Source: Nocardioidaceae bacterium
GTDB taxonomy: Bacteria > Actinomycetota > Actinomycetes > Propionibacteriales > Nocardioidaceae
NCBI GenBank assembly: GCA_013698435.1
Contig: JACCVA010000206.1
Location: 1-19,635 of the forward strand
DNA: 19,635 nt
Reading direction: 5' to 3'
Numbering within the stretch: the first letter of the stretch is position 1; each line of letters starts with the position of its first letter. Shown here piece by piece: positions 5,369 through 12,954 of the stretch. The translations under genes and the position numbers were made by a program. Below the pieces are notes generated by a model that had not been told where the DNA came from, searched no databases, and saw only the letters and a program-made list of their open reading frames with translations.

Positions 5369-6883
5369 GTGCCCGCCCACCCACAGCCGCAGCCTCCGAC
5401 CGTCGAGCTGAGCACGTCGCGCCTGGCGGACTGTGACACCGCCGTGGTGGCGGTCGGTTTCACCCGGACCGGTGACGACTACACCTTGCCGGCCTCGGCC
5501 GATGAGGCGCTGGGGTCGGTCGACCTCGATCTCTTCGACCTCCTGGACAGAGCGGAGGCGAAAGGCACCGCCGGGGAGACCGTCCGCCATGAGGTGTTCG
5601 GCGCTGACTCGCTCCGCACGGTCGTTCTCGTCGGCCTGGGCGACCTGTCCGGCCAGGACTACCGACGTGCCGGAGCAGCGCTCGGCCGCAAGGCGAAGCG
5701 GACCGCCGCCGTTGCCACCTCGATCGCGGCGCTTGCCGACGACAAGGACGTCGAAGCACTTGTCGAGGGTCTGGTCCTCGGTGCGTTCGGCTTCCACCGC
5801 ACCTCTGGGGGCGGCGAGGAGCCGACGGCCACTGACCCGAAGGTCGTGCTGACCGACATCGCCAAGCGAGACGTCAAGCGGCTGACGGCGGTCGTCGACC
5901 GGGCGGTGGCTCGGGCCAAGGCGTCCTGGCGTGCGCGGGCGTTCGCGCTCACGCCGTCGAACGAGAAGGGACCCGTCCGCCTCGCGGAATGGGCTCAGGA
6001 GGCGGCCGACCGGGCCGACCTGGAGGTGGACGTCTGGGACGAGGCGCGGCTCGCCAGCGACGGGTTCGGCGGGATCCTCGCCGTCGGCCGTGGCTCGGCG
6101 TACGAGTCCAGGTTCGTGCGGCTCGACTATGCGCCGAAGAAGGCCAATCGGCGTACGCCAAGGGTTGTGCTGGTCGGCAAGGGAATCACGTTCGACTCCG
6201 GCGGGCTCTCGATCAAGCCGCGCGACGCGATGATGACGATGAAACGCGACATGACTGGCGCCGGTGTCGTGATCGCCGTGATGGGTGCGTTGAAGGAGCT
6301 GCAGATCCCGGTGGCGGTCACAGGTCTCGTGGCCTCCGCCGAGAACGCGGTCGGCGCAGCGTCCATGCGGCCGGGCGATGTCGTCACGCATTACGGCGGG
6401 CGCACCAGCGAGGTCGGAAACACGGATGCGGAGGGCCGGCTGGTGCTCGCGGACGCCTTGGCGTACGCCGCCGCCAACATCAGCTCCGCGGTGGTGGTGG
6501 ACATCGCCACGCTCACCGGCGCGGCGAAGGTGGCGCTGGGCACGACCCTGGGCGGGCTCTATGCCAACCGCGACGGCCTGGCAGAAGCGCTTCTGCGCGC
6601 CGGTGGCTCGGCCGGGGAACCGGTGTGGCGGCTGCCGTTGCAGAAGGAGTACGAGCCACTGCTCGACAACACGTTCGCCGACGCAACCAACGCTGCCGGC
6701 GGCCCCGGGTCGATCACGGCTGCGCTCTTCCTTCAACACTTTGTCGGGTCTGGCCCGTGGGCACACCTCGACATCGCGTCGGTGGGGGACTCACCCAAGG
6801 ATGCGTACGAGTACACCCAGGGAGCGACCGGCTTCGGGGCTCGTCTGTTGCTGCGCTGGCTCGCCGACTTCACCACGCCCTGA
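5369..6883 (+). CDS. pepA: Leucyl aminopeptidase (M17 family)
   Basis: The protein has 504 aa from GTG at 5369. An ATG at 5282 would add 29 residues (arginine/proline-rich, with no Shine-Dalgarno), whereas GTG 5369 is 7 nt after a TAGTGT -10. It cleaves N-terminal residues from peptides in the cytosol as a two-metal hexameric enzyme. All expected residues are present: K271, D276 (GKGITFDSGG), K283 (IKP), D294 (KRDMTGAG), and D353, E355, R357 (NTDAEGRL). Each is offset by exactly one from my recollection of E. coli PepA numbering, which supports this start. The N-terminal alpha/beta domain (about 10-180) is divergent, as usual. It stands alone between DUF3117 and the desaturase. Enzyme identity is firm; the start is inferred. 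Confidence 0.92.
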   Translation: MPAHPQPQPPTVELSTSRLADCDTAVVAVGFTRTGDDYTLPASADEALGSVDLDLFDLLDRAEAKGTAGETVRHEVFGADSLRTVVLVGLGDLSGQDYRRAGAALGRKAKRTAAVATSIAALADDKDVEALVEGLVLGAFGFHRTSGGGEEPTATDPKVVLTDIAKRDVKRLTAVVDRAVARAKASWRARAFALTPSNEKGPVRLAEWAQEAADRADLEVDVWDEARLASDGFGGILAVGRGSAYESRFVRLDYAPKKANRRTPRVVLVGKGITFDSGGLSIKPRDAMMTMKRDMTGAGVVIAVMGALKELQIPVAVTGLVASAENAVGAASMRPGDVVTHYGGRTSEVGNTDAEGRLVLADALAYAAANISSAVVVDIATLTGAAKVALGTTLGGLYANRDGLAEALLRAGGSAGEPVWRLPLQKEYEPLLDNTFADATNAAGGPGSITAALFLQHFVGSGPWAHLDIASVGDSPKDAYEYTQGATGFGARLLLRWLADFTTP

Positions 6884-7020
6884 CGTCCGTCGGGCCGTTC
6901 GAGCAAGAACTGCGTCGACGGGCCATCGTCTCGCGAGCGTGTCATGATGGAAACCAGCCCCGCTATTGTCGCCCCGGTCCTCGGCGGTTCGCAGCGTTGA
7001 GCAGCTCCGGAAGGCGTCAA

Positions 7021-8103
7021 ATGACCACCACCGCATCAACGACGGTGCCCGCGGCCCCTACGGCGGCCGACCGTTACGTCAGTCTCTACACCGACCTCGC
7101 CAAACGAGTGCGCGACGAGGGGCTGCTCGAGCGGCGGTACGGCTACTACTGGTCGCGCATCGCCGCGGCGGTGACGGTGTTCGCCGTCATCTGGGTGGGC
7201 TTCTTCTGGTTGGGCAACTCGTGGTTCCAGCTGATCCTCGCCGCCGCGCTAGCCGTGGTGGTGACGCAGTTCGGGTTCCTCGGACACGACGGCGGCCATC
7301 GACAGATATTCGCCTCGGCGACGTGGAACGACTGGACGGCGCGCATCCTCGCTGGTGCCTTCGCCGGCCTGAGCTACGGCTGGTGGAAGGCCAAGCACAA
7401 CAAGCATCATGCTGCCCCCAACCAGGAGGGGCGCGACCCCGACATCGCATCGGGGGCGCTGGCGTTCACCCCCGGGATCGTCGGCACCCGCACCGGTTTC
7501 GCGGGCTGGTTCGCCGACCGGCAGGGTTGGTTCTTCTTCCCGCTGCTGACCTTGGAGGGCATCAACCTGCACATTGCCAGCCTGTTGACGCTCGTGCGCC
7601 GCGACTCGGTGCGGCACCAGCGGATCGAGGCACTGCTCGTGGTGGGACGGCTGGGCGGCTATGTCACGGTCTTGCTGATGGTGCTGCCGCTGGGCAAGGC
7701 TGCGGCGTTCTTCGGTCTGCAGATGGCGCTCTTCGGGCTCTTCCTCGGCGGCTCGTTCGCCCCCAACCACAAGGGAATGCCGATCGTCCCGGCAAACATG
7801 AAGCTCGACTTCCTGCGCCGCCAGGTGCTGATGTCGCGCAACGTCCATGGCAACCCTCTCACCGACTTCGCGATGGGTGGACTGAACTACCAGATCGAGC
7901 ACCATCTGTTCCCGAGCATGCCGCGGCCCAACCTGAAGCTCGCGCAGCCGCTGGTGCGTGCCCACTGCGACCGCCACGACATCAGCTACAACGAGACCAG
8001 TCTCTTGGAGTCCTACGGCATCGTGGTGCGATACCTCAACGACGTCGGCCTCAAGGCCAGGGACCCCTTCGACTGCCCGTTGGCCGAGCAGTTCCGCAGC
8101 TGA
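7021..8103 (+). CDS. Membrane fatty acid desaturase (acyl-CoA/acyl-lipid type)
   Basis: The protein has 360 aa. ATG at 7021 is 6 nt after GGAAGG (7009-7014); the open frame upstream is antisense-like overlap with pepA and is not coding. Three histidine boxes of the membrane di-iron desaturases are present: H89DGGH93, H126NKHH130 and Q291IEHH295. Hydrophobic segments at about 50-65, 70-88, 108-122, 172-190 and 215-245 are consistent with integral-membrane topology. The enzyme introduces a cis double bond into an acyl chain using O2 and an electron donor. The QIEHHLFPSMPRPNL signature is typical of the COG3239/DesA3-like group. No ferredoxin or reductase partner lies next to it. It converges on the O-methyltransferase gene. 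Regiospecificity cannot be read from sequence alone. Confidence 0.9.
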   Translation: MTTTASTTVPAAPTAADRYVSLYTDLAKRVRDEGLLERRYGYYWSRIAAAVTVFAVIWVGFFWLGNSWFQLILAAALAVVVTQFGFLGHDGGHRQIFASATWNDWTARILAGAFAGLSYGWWKAKHNKHHAAPNQEGRDPDIASGALAFTPGIVGTRTGFAGWFADRQGWFFFPLLTLEGINLHIASLLTLVRRDSVRHQRIEALLVVGRLGGYVTVLLMVLPLGKAAAFFGLQMALFGLFLGGSFAPNHKGMPIVPANMKLDFLRRQVLMSRNVHGNPLTDFAMGGLNYQIEHHLFPSMPRPNLKLAQPLVRAHCDRHDISYNETSLLESYGIVVRYLNDVGLKARDPFDCPLAEQFRS

Positions 8104-8164
8104 GGCCCAGCCCGGCGGAGGAGCGGGCGCCCAGCAGCTCGAGGTGTCGACGCTCGGTTGTGAG

Positions 8165-8788
8165 TCAGCGCTTCTGGGCGAGCAGCAGGCCGTCGCCGAC
8201 GGGCAGCAGGATCTCGAGCAGCGACTCGTGCTCCGTGACCAGGCGTAGCGTCTCGCGAATCGCGGTGGTGTCGGCGTCGCGCACCGACGGGTCCGCGACC
8301 CGGTCGTGCCACAGCGAGTTGTCGAACGCGACGACCCCGCCAGTGCGCAGCAGCCGCATCGCTTCCTCCAGGTACTGCGGGTACTCCTGCTTGTCGCCGT
8401 CACAAAAGACCATGTCGTAGTGCCCGCCGGTGAGCCGCGGCAGCACCTCCAGGGCGGCGCCAGGGATCAGTCGAACTCGCTGCGAGGCGAAACCGGCCTC
8501 TGTGAAAGCCTTCTTGGCGAGGCGTTGGTGCTCGGTCTCGAGGTCGACGCTGGTGAGCACGCCGTCGTCGCGCATGCCGCGCATCAGCCACACCCCCGAT
8601 ATGCCACAACCGGTGCCTATCTCGACGACGTTCCTCGCATCGAGCATCGCGGCGGCAAACCGTAGCGCGGCGCCACCGCCGGAACTGATGGGTACTGCGG
8701 GGAGGTCGCTCGCGCGCTCCCGGGCGGCGCTCAGCACTTCGTCCTCAGCGACATAGTGCTCGGCGTACGACCACGACGATGGCTTCAA
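8165..8788 (-). CDS. Class I SAM-dependent O-methyltransferase (family 3)
   Basis: The homologous part begins at LKPSSWSYAEHYVAEDEVL, so TTG at 8788 (207 aa) is proposed. The frame is open to 8983 with GTG options at 8938 and 8983. The only good Shine-Dalgarno (GAGGAGG) is 17 nt before TTG, so the start is uncertain. SAM motif I is VVEIGTGCGISG (54-65), the adenosine-binding acid is at SVDLETEH (80-87), and the metal-site region is FCDGDKQEY (128-136) with DN at 156-157, as in cation-dependent O-methyltransferases (COG4122). It is divergent from sigE exactly as Rv1220c is in M. tuberculosis (recalled), so it is the orthologous position. Substrate is unknown. Confidence 0.85.
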   Translation of the reverse strand: MKPSSWSYAEHYVAEDEVLSAARERASDLPAVPISSGGGAALRFAAAMLDARNVVEIGTGCGISGVWLMRGMRDDGVLTSVDLETEHQRLAKKAFTEAGFASQRVRLIPGAALEVLPRLTGGHYDMVFCDGDKQEYPQYLEEAMRLLRTGGVVAFDNSLWHDRVADPSVRDADTTAIRETLRLVTEHESLLEILLPVGDGLLLAQKR

Positions 8789-8932
8789 CCCGGTGGCGAT
8801 GGCGACCTCCTCGATCAGGCCCGCTGGGCCGGTGCTGCTGGTGGCAGCGAGCCTATCTGGTTCCTCCCGACGGGCACAGGAAGGCGGATCCGCGTGATGC
8901 GCGTCGCCGCTGCCCCGGTGGCGCGTCTGCCG

Positions 8933-8991
8933 GGTCACGTACGCTGGTGACCAGCGACATCGGTGGGACACCGCCGTGGTCACATCGTGAC
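8933..8991. promoter_or_regulatory. Nested dyads upstream of sigE
   Basis: Three dyads lie within 60 bp: GGTCAC/GTGACC (8933-8938 and 8947-8952), GCTGGT-G-ACCAGC (8943-8955) and GTCAC-ATC-GTGAC (8979-8991). They lie just before the sigE Shine-Dalgarno and the divergent methyltransferase start options. No good ECF-type promoter (GGAAC/CGTT) was found to go with them. They could be operator sites or leader hairpins. Confidence 0.35.
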
Positions 8992-9011
8992 GGAGCGAGG
9001 AGGTGACCGGC

Positions 9012-9602
9012 GTGGACCGGCCACCCGAGCAGGAGTGGGCGCCGCCGAGCTGGGACGAGATCGTCCGGCAGCACTCAGGGCGGGTGTTTCGCCTCGCCTA
9101 TCGCCTCACCGGCAACCGGCACGACGCCGAAGACCTCACCCAGGAGGTCTTCGTCCGCGTCTTCCGGTCGCTGCAGTCGTACCGCCCCGGCACCTTCGAG
9201 GGGTGGCTGCACCGCATCACCACCAACCTCTTCCTCGACCAGGCCCGCCGCAAGCAACGGATCCGCTTCGACGCGCTCCCCGACGACGCCGCTGACCGGC
9301 TCCCCGGCCTGCTGCCCACGCCAGACGTCGGGTACGACGAGCAGAGGTTCGACTCCGATGTCGAGCTGGCGCTGGCCGACCTGCCCCCCGACTTCCGGGT
9401 CGCGGTCGTGCTCTGCGACATCGAAGGACTGAGCTACGAAGAGATCGCCGAGACGCTGAACGTCAAGATCGGCACGGTCCGCTCACGCATTCACCGCGGT
9501 CGGTCCCTGCTGCGCAAAGCTCTCGCCCACCGGGCTCCCACGCTGCATCGTCAGCGGGTCGGTGGGGCTGTCGATGCGTCGAACCATGGTGGCGACACGT
9601 GA
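9012..9602 (+). CDS. sigE: ECF sigma factor, SigE type
   Basis: The protein has 196 aa from GTG at 9012, which sits 8 nt after AGGAGG (8998-9003); GTG at 9003 overlaps that site and is rejected. Region 2 spans about residues 15-85 (RVFRLAYRLTGNRHDAEDLTQEVFVRVFRS) with the SigE hallmark TFEGWLHRITTNLFLD. Region 4 spans about 120-170 (CDIEGLSYEEIAETL, KIGTVRSRIHRGR), carrying the -35 recognition helix. The product directs RNA polymerase to envelope- and redox-stress promoters. Its stop overlaps the anti-sigma start as GTGA, and htrA follows, so this is the classical sigE-rseA-htrA unit. The long mycobacterial N-terminal extension is absent. Orthology is well supported. Confidence 0.93.
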   Translation: MDRPPEQEWAPPSWDEIVRQHSGRVFRLAYRLTGNRHDAEDLTQEVFVRVFRSLQSYRPGTFEGWLHRITTNLFLDQARRKQRIRFDALPDDAADRLPGLLPTPDVGYDEQRFDSDVELALADLPPDFRVAVVLCDIEGLSYEEIAETLNVKIGTVRSRIHRGRSLLRKALAHRAPTLHRQRVGGAVDASNHGGDT

Positions 9603-11095
9603 GCCACCTCCACCACAAGGTGTCGGCGCTGGTCGATGGTGAGCTGACCGGATCGGCTCGCGCTCGTGCCATCAACCACCTCCGTGGCTGCGGCGCCTGT
9701 CGCCACGAGGTCGAGCAGACCCTCATCTTGAAGCGCCGGGTGTGCGGACTCGGCGCGGTCGAGCCCTCCGGCGACATGTTCGTGCGGCTCGGTGCCCTGC
9801 CTCACCACGAGAGACCTGCCTCGCCGCGCCGCCGCTTTGCGAACGCCCGCAGAGTCGGCGTCGGCGTCGGCTCGATGTCGGTAGCGGTGCTCACGCTTGC
9901 CTACATCGTCGGAGGTGCCGAGCCGCCGCAGGTCGCCTCCGTGGCCCCGCCGGTCGACGACTTCGCCGCCGAGTTCGCCGCCGAGACCGGTGCAGCCCCG
10001 CTGTCCGATCCGGCGGTCGAGGCGATGAACGCCACGGCGGTCGCCTATCCGGTGTCGGCCGAGATGCCTACCCCGGCGCAGGTGCAGTCGGTCGTGTCGT
10101 CGCCGCCGGCGGTCCACCTGCAGGTTGGCTGGGCCCCGGAGACTGGTCCTGGAGACGACCGGGCCGCTGTTGACGCGCTCGGACGGGCGATGGTGGCACC
10201 CGAACGCGTTGCCTACCATGGCGACCGTGTGGTCATCGACATGGCGAGCGATGAGGCCAGCATGGTGCGCGTCAGCGTGCAGCACGTGCCAGGGCAGGGC
10301 ACCAGCTTCGACGTGACCGACAGCCCCGACGATGCCACCGCGACATTCGTCGCTCAGGGCGAAGCGGCGTCTGCGCGAGGCTTCGCCGGCGGACAGCTGC
10401 AGCTGCTCGTGGACGCCTACGAACTGACCGCCTCCGGCTCCACCGTGGTTGCGGGACGGGCGGCGACCGTCATCTCGGCTCGTCGCGGCCAGGAGCTCGT
10501 GGCCCGCTTCTTCGTCGACAACGCGACGGGGCTGATGGTGCGGCGCGAGGTGTACGACGGTGGGCGGCTGGTGCGATCGAGTGCGTTCGAGTCGCTGCGG
10601 ACCTCTGACGAAGGCTTCCTCTCCCACCTCCCACCGGAGCTCACCACACCCGCAGCGACGGCCGTCTCGACCCGGCTGACGCCCATCCTCAACGACGACG
10701 GGTATGCCTGCCCTTCCACACTGTCCGATACGTTCCAGCTGACCTCGCTCGACCGCCTCGACTCCAGCAGCGACGTCATCCATGCGGCGTACTCCGACGG
10801 ACTCTCGTCCGCCTCCCTGTTCGAGCAGCGCGGGCAGCTGCGCACGGGCGGACTGCAAGGGTTCCCTCGCGTCGACATCGACGGCACGAAGTTGGCGTTG
10901 CGAGAAGGCCTGCCGACGGTAGCGGTCTGGGAGTCCGAAGGCACCGTCTACACCTTGGTCACGGACGCACCAATGTCCACCTCCGCTGCCCTCGTCGCAG
11001 CGCTGCCGCACCGGCCGCCGGTCGCCGCGGACACGTCGAGCCGGTTGGTGCGCGGCTTCGAGACGCTCGGTTCGCTCCTGTCGCCCGCTGCTTGA
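9599..11095 (+). CDS. rseA: Anti-sigma factor with ZAS domain fused to RseB-like sensor
   Basis: The protein has 498 aa from GTG at 9599, overlapping the sigE stop by 4 nt (GTGA). Residues 1-45 form a zinc-binding anti-sigma (ZAS) domain with H27-x3-C31-x2-C34 and an upstream His (H5/H6). A single transmembrane helix lies at about 86-106, preceded by arginines. A Pro/Ala linker (107-195) leads to an RseB/MucB-like large domain (about 198-335; RAATVISARRGQELVARFF) and an RseB C-terminal-like domain (about 368-475; WESEGTVYTLVTDAP). It should hold SigE in the cytoplasm and sense envelope state outside. Mycobacterial RseA (about 154 aa as recalled) lacks the external part, so this is a one-polypeptide RseA-RseB fusion. 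The ZAS and RseB calls are strong; the signal is unknown. Confidence 0.88.
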   Translation: MSHLHHKVSALVDGELTGSARARAINHLRGCGACRHEVEQTLILKRRVCGLGAVEPSGDMFVRLGALPHHERPASPRRRFANARRVGVGVGSMSVAVLTLAYIVGGAEPPQVASVAPPVDDFAAEFAAETGAAPLSDPAVEAMNATAVAYPVSAEMPTPAQVQSVVSSPPAVHLQVGWAPETGPGDDRAAVDALGRAMVAPERVAYHGDRVVIDMASDEASMVRVSVQHVPGQGTSFDVTDSPDDATATFVAQGEAASARGFAGGQLQLLVDAYELTASGSTVVAGRAATVISARRGQELVARFFVDNATGLMVRREVYDGGRLVRSSAFESLRTSDEGFLSHLPPELTTPAATAVSTRLTPILNDDGYACPSTLSDTFQLTSLDRLDSSSDVIHAAYSDGLSSASLFEQRGQLRTGGLQGFPRVDIDGTKLALREGLPTVAVWESEGTVYTLVTDAPMSTSAALVAALPHRPPVAADTSSRLVRGFETLGSLLSPAA

Positions 11096-11164
11096 TTGGT
11101 GTCTGCGCACACGCCTCGCCGGTCGGGTGGGGCATGCTTAGCCATCGGCCGTGAGGAGTTTTGA

Positions 11165-12538
11165 GTGTCCGAGCACTTCCCTGGTCCAGGTGAGCCCTAC
11201 GACGACCCGGTGCGCCGGCCAGGCGGTCCGCAGCACCCAGCGGTGGGTGGCCCCGGTGAGCCGCCCTGGGACTGGCGACCGGCCGGCTCAGCTCAGCAAG
11301 GGGATTTCCCCTCCTCGCCGCCGGCCGACCGGACCGACGGGCGAGGTGACGACACCTTGTCGTTTCCGCCGGGTCCATGGCAGCAGCAACCGCTCCGGCC
11401 ACCGATGCCACCGGGCTACGGTCCCGGCGGTCCCGGCGGCGCCGGTCCGTCGTCTCGGGTGCCATGGTTGCCCGTTGCCTTGATGTGCCTGCTGCTGGGG
11501 CTCGGCGGGGGTGCCGGCGGCGCGTTGCTCGTCGCTGCCATCGATGACGACGCGAGCCCTGCCTCTCGCCCTACCACCTCGACGACGCCGACTCCCGCTG
11601 CTCCCGGACCAGTCGCCGGCGGCCAAGTGCGAAGTCCCGTGGTGGCAGTCGCTGACGCCGTGCTGCCAAGTGTGGTGTCACTGCAGGTCCGCGGTCCGGA
11701 CGCCCAGGTGAGCGGGTCAGGTTTCGTCTACGACGACGGGGGTCATGTCGTCACCAACAACCACGTGATCGAGCCCGCCGCCGACGACGGCGAGATCACC
11801 GTCTCGCTGTCCGACGGCCGCGAGGTGGGTGCGCAGATCGTCGGACGCAGCCCGTCGTACGACCTGGCAGTCATCAAGCTCGACGACTTCTCGGGTCTCG
11901 AGCCGTCCGCGCTCGGCATGTCGGCGGAGGTCCAGGTCGGTCAGTCCGTCGTCGCCATCGGTTCACCACTCGGCCTCAACGCCACGGTCACCTCGGGAAT
12001 CATCAGCGCCACCGACCGCCCGGTGACGGCCGGCGGCAAGGGCGAGACGTCCTACATCAATGCGCTGCAGACCGACGCTGCGATCAACCCTGGCAACTCC
12101 GGCGGTCCCCTCGTCGACCTCCAGGGAAGGGTGATCGGCGTCAACTCCGCCATCGCGACCGTCGGCCAGTCGGCGAGCGAACAGTCCGGCAACATCGGCG
12201 TCGGTTTCTCCATCCCGATCGACCAGGTGGTGTCGACGGTCAAGCAGCTGATCGAGACCGGTCAGGCGGAGTATCCCGTGATCGGCGCGCAGGTAAGCGT
12301 GGCAACCACCTCCGACGGGGCGCGGATACTGGAGGTCGAGGCGGGCAGCCCGGCCGAGGAGGCGGGGCTCGAGAACGGCGACGTGATCACGAAGGTCAAT
12401 GGCGAAGTGGTCCACGACGGCGTGGAGCTGATCGTGGAGATCAGGTCGTTCTCGCCAGGGGAGACAGTCACGTTCGACGTGAAGCGCAGCGGGCAGAACG
12501 ACAACCTCGATGTGGTGCTCGGCAAGCAGGTCGGCTGA
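11165..12538 (+). CDS. htrA: HtrA-type membrane-anchored serine protease with PDZ domain
   Basis: The protein has 457 aa from GTG at 11165, 6 nt after GAGGAG (11153-11158). A cytoplasmic Pro/Gly-rich tail (1-100) is followed by one transmembrane helix (about 101-126), a Thr/Pro linker (127-155), and a trypsin-like domain with catalytic H200 (VVTNNHVIE), D233 (YDLAVIKLD) and S312 (AAINPGNSGGPLVD). A single PDZ domain lies at about 375-445 (SPAEEAGLENGDVITKVNGE). It degrades misfolded exported proteins and may cut the anti-sigma factor. A 69-bp gap separates it from rseA, so it may have its own promoter or be co-transcribed. It ends in a hairpin (12547-12597). Identity is firm. Confidence 0.95.
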   Translation: MSEHFPGPGEPYDDPVRRPGGPQHPAVGGPGEPPWDWRPAGSAQQGDFPSSPPADRTDGRGDDTLSFPPGPWQQQPLRPPMPPGYGPGGPGGAGPSSRVPWLPVALMCLLLGLGGGAGGALLVAAIDDDASPASRPTTSTTPTPAAPGPVAGGQVRSPVVAVADAVLPSVVSLQVRGPDAQVSGSGFVYDDGGHVVTNNHVIEPAADDGEITVSLSDGREVGAQIVGRSPSYDLAVIKLDDFSGLEPSALGMSAEVQVGQSVVAIGSPLGLNATVTSGIISATDRPVTAGGKGETSYINALQTDAAINPGNSGGPLVDLQGRVIGVNSAIATVGQSASEQSGNIGVGFSIPIDQVVSTVKQLIETGQAEYPVIGAQVSVATTSDGARILEVEAGSPAEEAGLENGDVITKVNGEVVHDGVELIVEIRSFSPGETVTFDVKRSGQNDNLDVVLGKQVG

Positions 12539-12546
12539 CCTCCGCC

Positions 12547-12597
12547 GACGTGTCAGCCGCTGAGGCCGCCGGGGCAACCTGAGGGGCTGACAAGTCG
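12547..12597. repeat. Copy A of a 51-nt intergenic hairpin repeat
   Basis: This 51-nt element is 42/51 identical, without gaps, to copy B at 17080-17130. TGTCAGCC (12551-12558) pairs with GGCTGACA (12585-12592), and the stem is extended by TCCG/CGGA and CGAC/GTCG with a bulge. It sits in the 72-bp gap between the convergent htrA and tatB stops, so it probably acts as a bidirectional terminator. Both copies conserve a TGTCAGCCGCTGA left arm and a GGGCAA loop. Confidence 0.7.
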
Positions 12598-12610
12598 CGG
12601 ACGCATCGCC

Positions 12611-12937
12611 TCAGGTGGCTTCCTCGTCGTACGGCGCTGCCTCGTCGAGCTCGAGCGGGCGGTGACCGGCTCGTTGTGGGGTCTCGTCGTCGTCCTCGAG
12701 GTCGTCGAGGAGGTGCTTCTTGACGAGTGCGCGTGGCGACAGCTCGCGCAGGTCCATGTTGGCGATCTCGGGTCCGAACTCCTCCGACAGCTGCGACCTG
12801 GCGTTGGTCAGCATCACCCGGGCCTGCCGCAGCATCCGGCCCGCCTGGCGGGCCACGTCGGGCAGCTTGTCGGGACCGAAGACGAAGATCGCGAGGATGG
12901 CCAGCACCAGCATCTCCGGCAGCCCGACGTCGAACAT
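12611..12937 (-). CDS. tatB: Sec-independent protein translocase TatB
   Basis: The protein has 108 aa, from ATG at 12937 to the TGA at 12613-12611. It has a short N-terminal membrane helix (MFDVGLPEMLVLAILAIFVF), the conserved FGPDKLPDVARQAG hinge and amphipathic helix, and an acidic C-terminal tail, as in TatB. The tail (DDLEDDDE) is typical in length for actinobacterial TatB. TatB works with TatC as the twin-arginine signal receptor. It is last in the operon with mrp (17-bp gap) and convergent with htrA. In M. tuberculosis tatB follows htrA on the same strand (recalled), so here its orientation is reversed relative to htrA. No strong Shine-Dalgarno is seen. TatA cannot be wholly excluded, but the Glu/Pro pattern favours TatB. 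Confidence 0.88.
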   Translation of the reverse strand: MFDVGLPEMLVLAILAIFVFGPDKLPDVARQAGRMLRQARVMLTNARSQLSEEFGPEIANMDLRELSPRALVKKHLLDDLEDDDETPQRAGHRPLELDEAAPYDEEAT

Positions 12938-12954
12938 CGCTCAGCCGATCCGTC

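Noticed and set aside
5192..6766. 524-codon minus-strand open frame over pepA
   Set aside because: It is the antisense of leucyl aminopeptidase, with an Arg/His-rich product and no recognisable domain.
6964..6969. TATTGT as the -10 of the desaturase
   Set aside because: It fits TAnnnT but has no recognisable -35, and the distance to ATG gives no further support.
5989..7020. N-terminal extension of the desaturase frame
   Set aside because: This part lies out of frame inside pepA and is Arg/Gly-rich; the desaturase has a good Shine-Dalgarno and ATG at 7021.
8104..8164. Terminator between desaturase and methyltransferase
   Set aside because: Only a 5-bp GCCCG/CGGGC stem was found in the 61-bp convergent gap; not enough to support a feature.
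8879..8905. GGAAGG-N17-CGTC as a SigE-type promoter of sigE
   Set aside because: The -35 lacks the GGAAC core and the -10 is poor; this could be chance.
9551..11110. 519-codon minus-strand open frame over the anti-sigma gene
   Set aside because: It is antisense to the ZAS-RseB gene; the product is low-complexity and Arg-rich.
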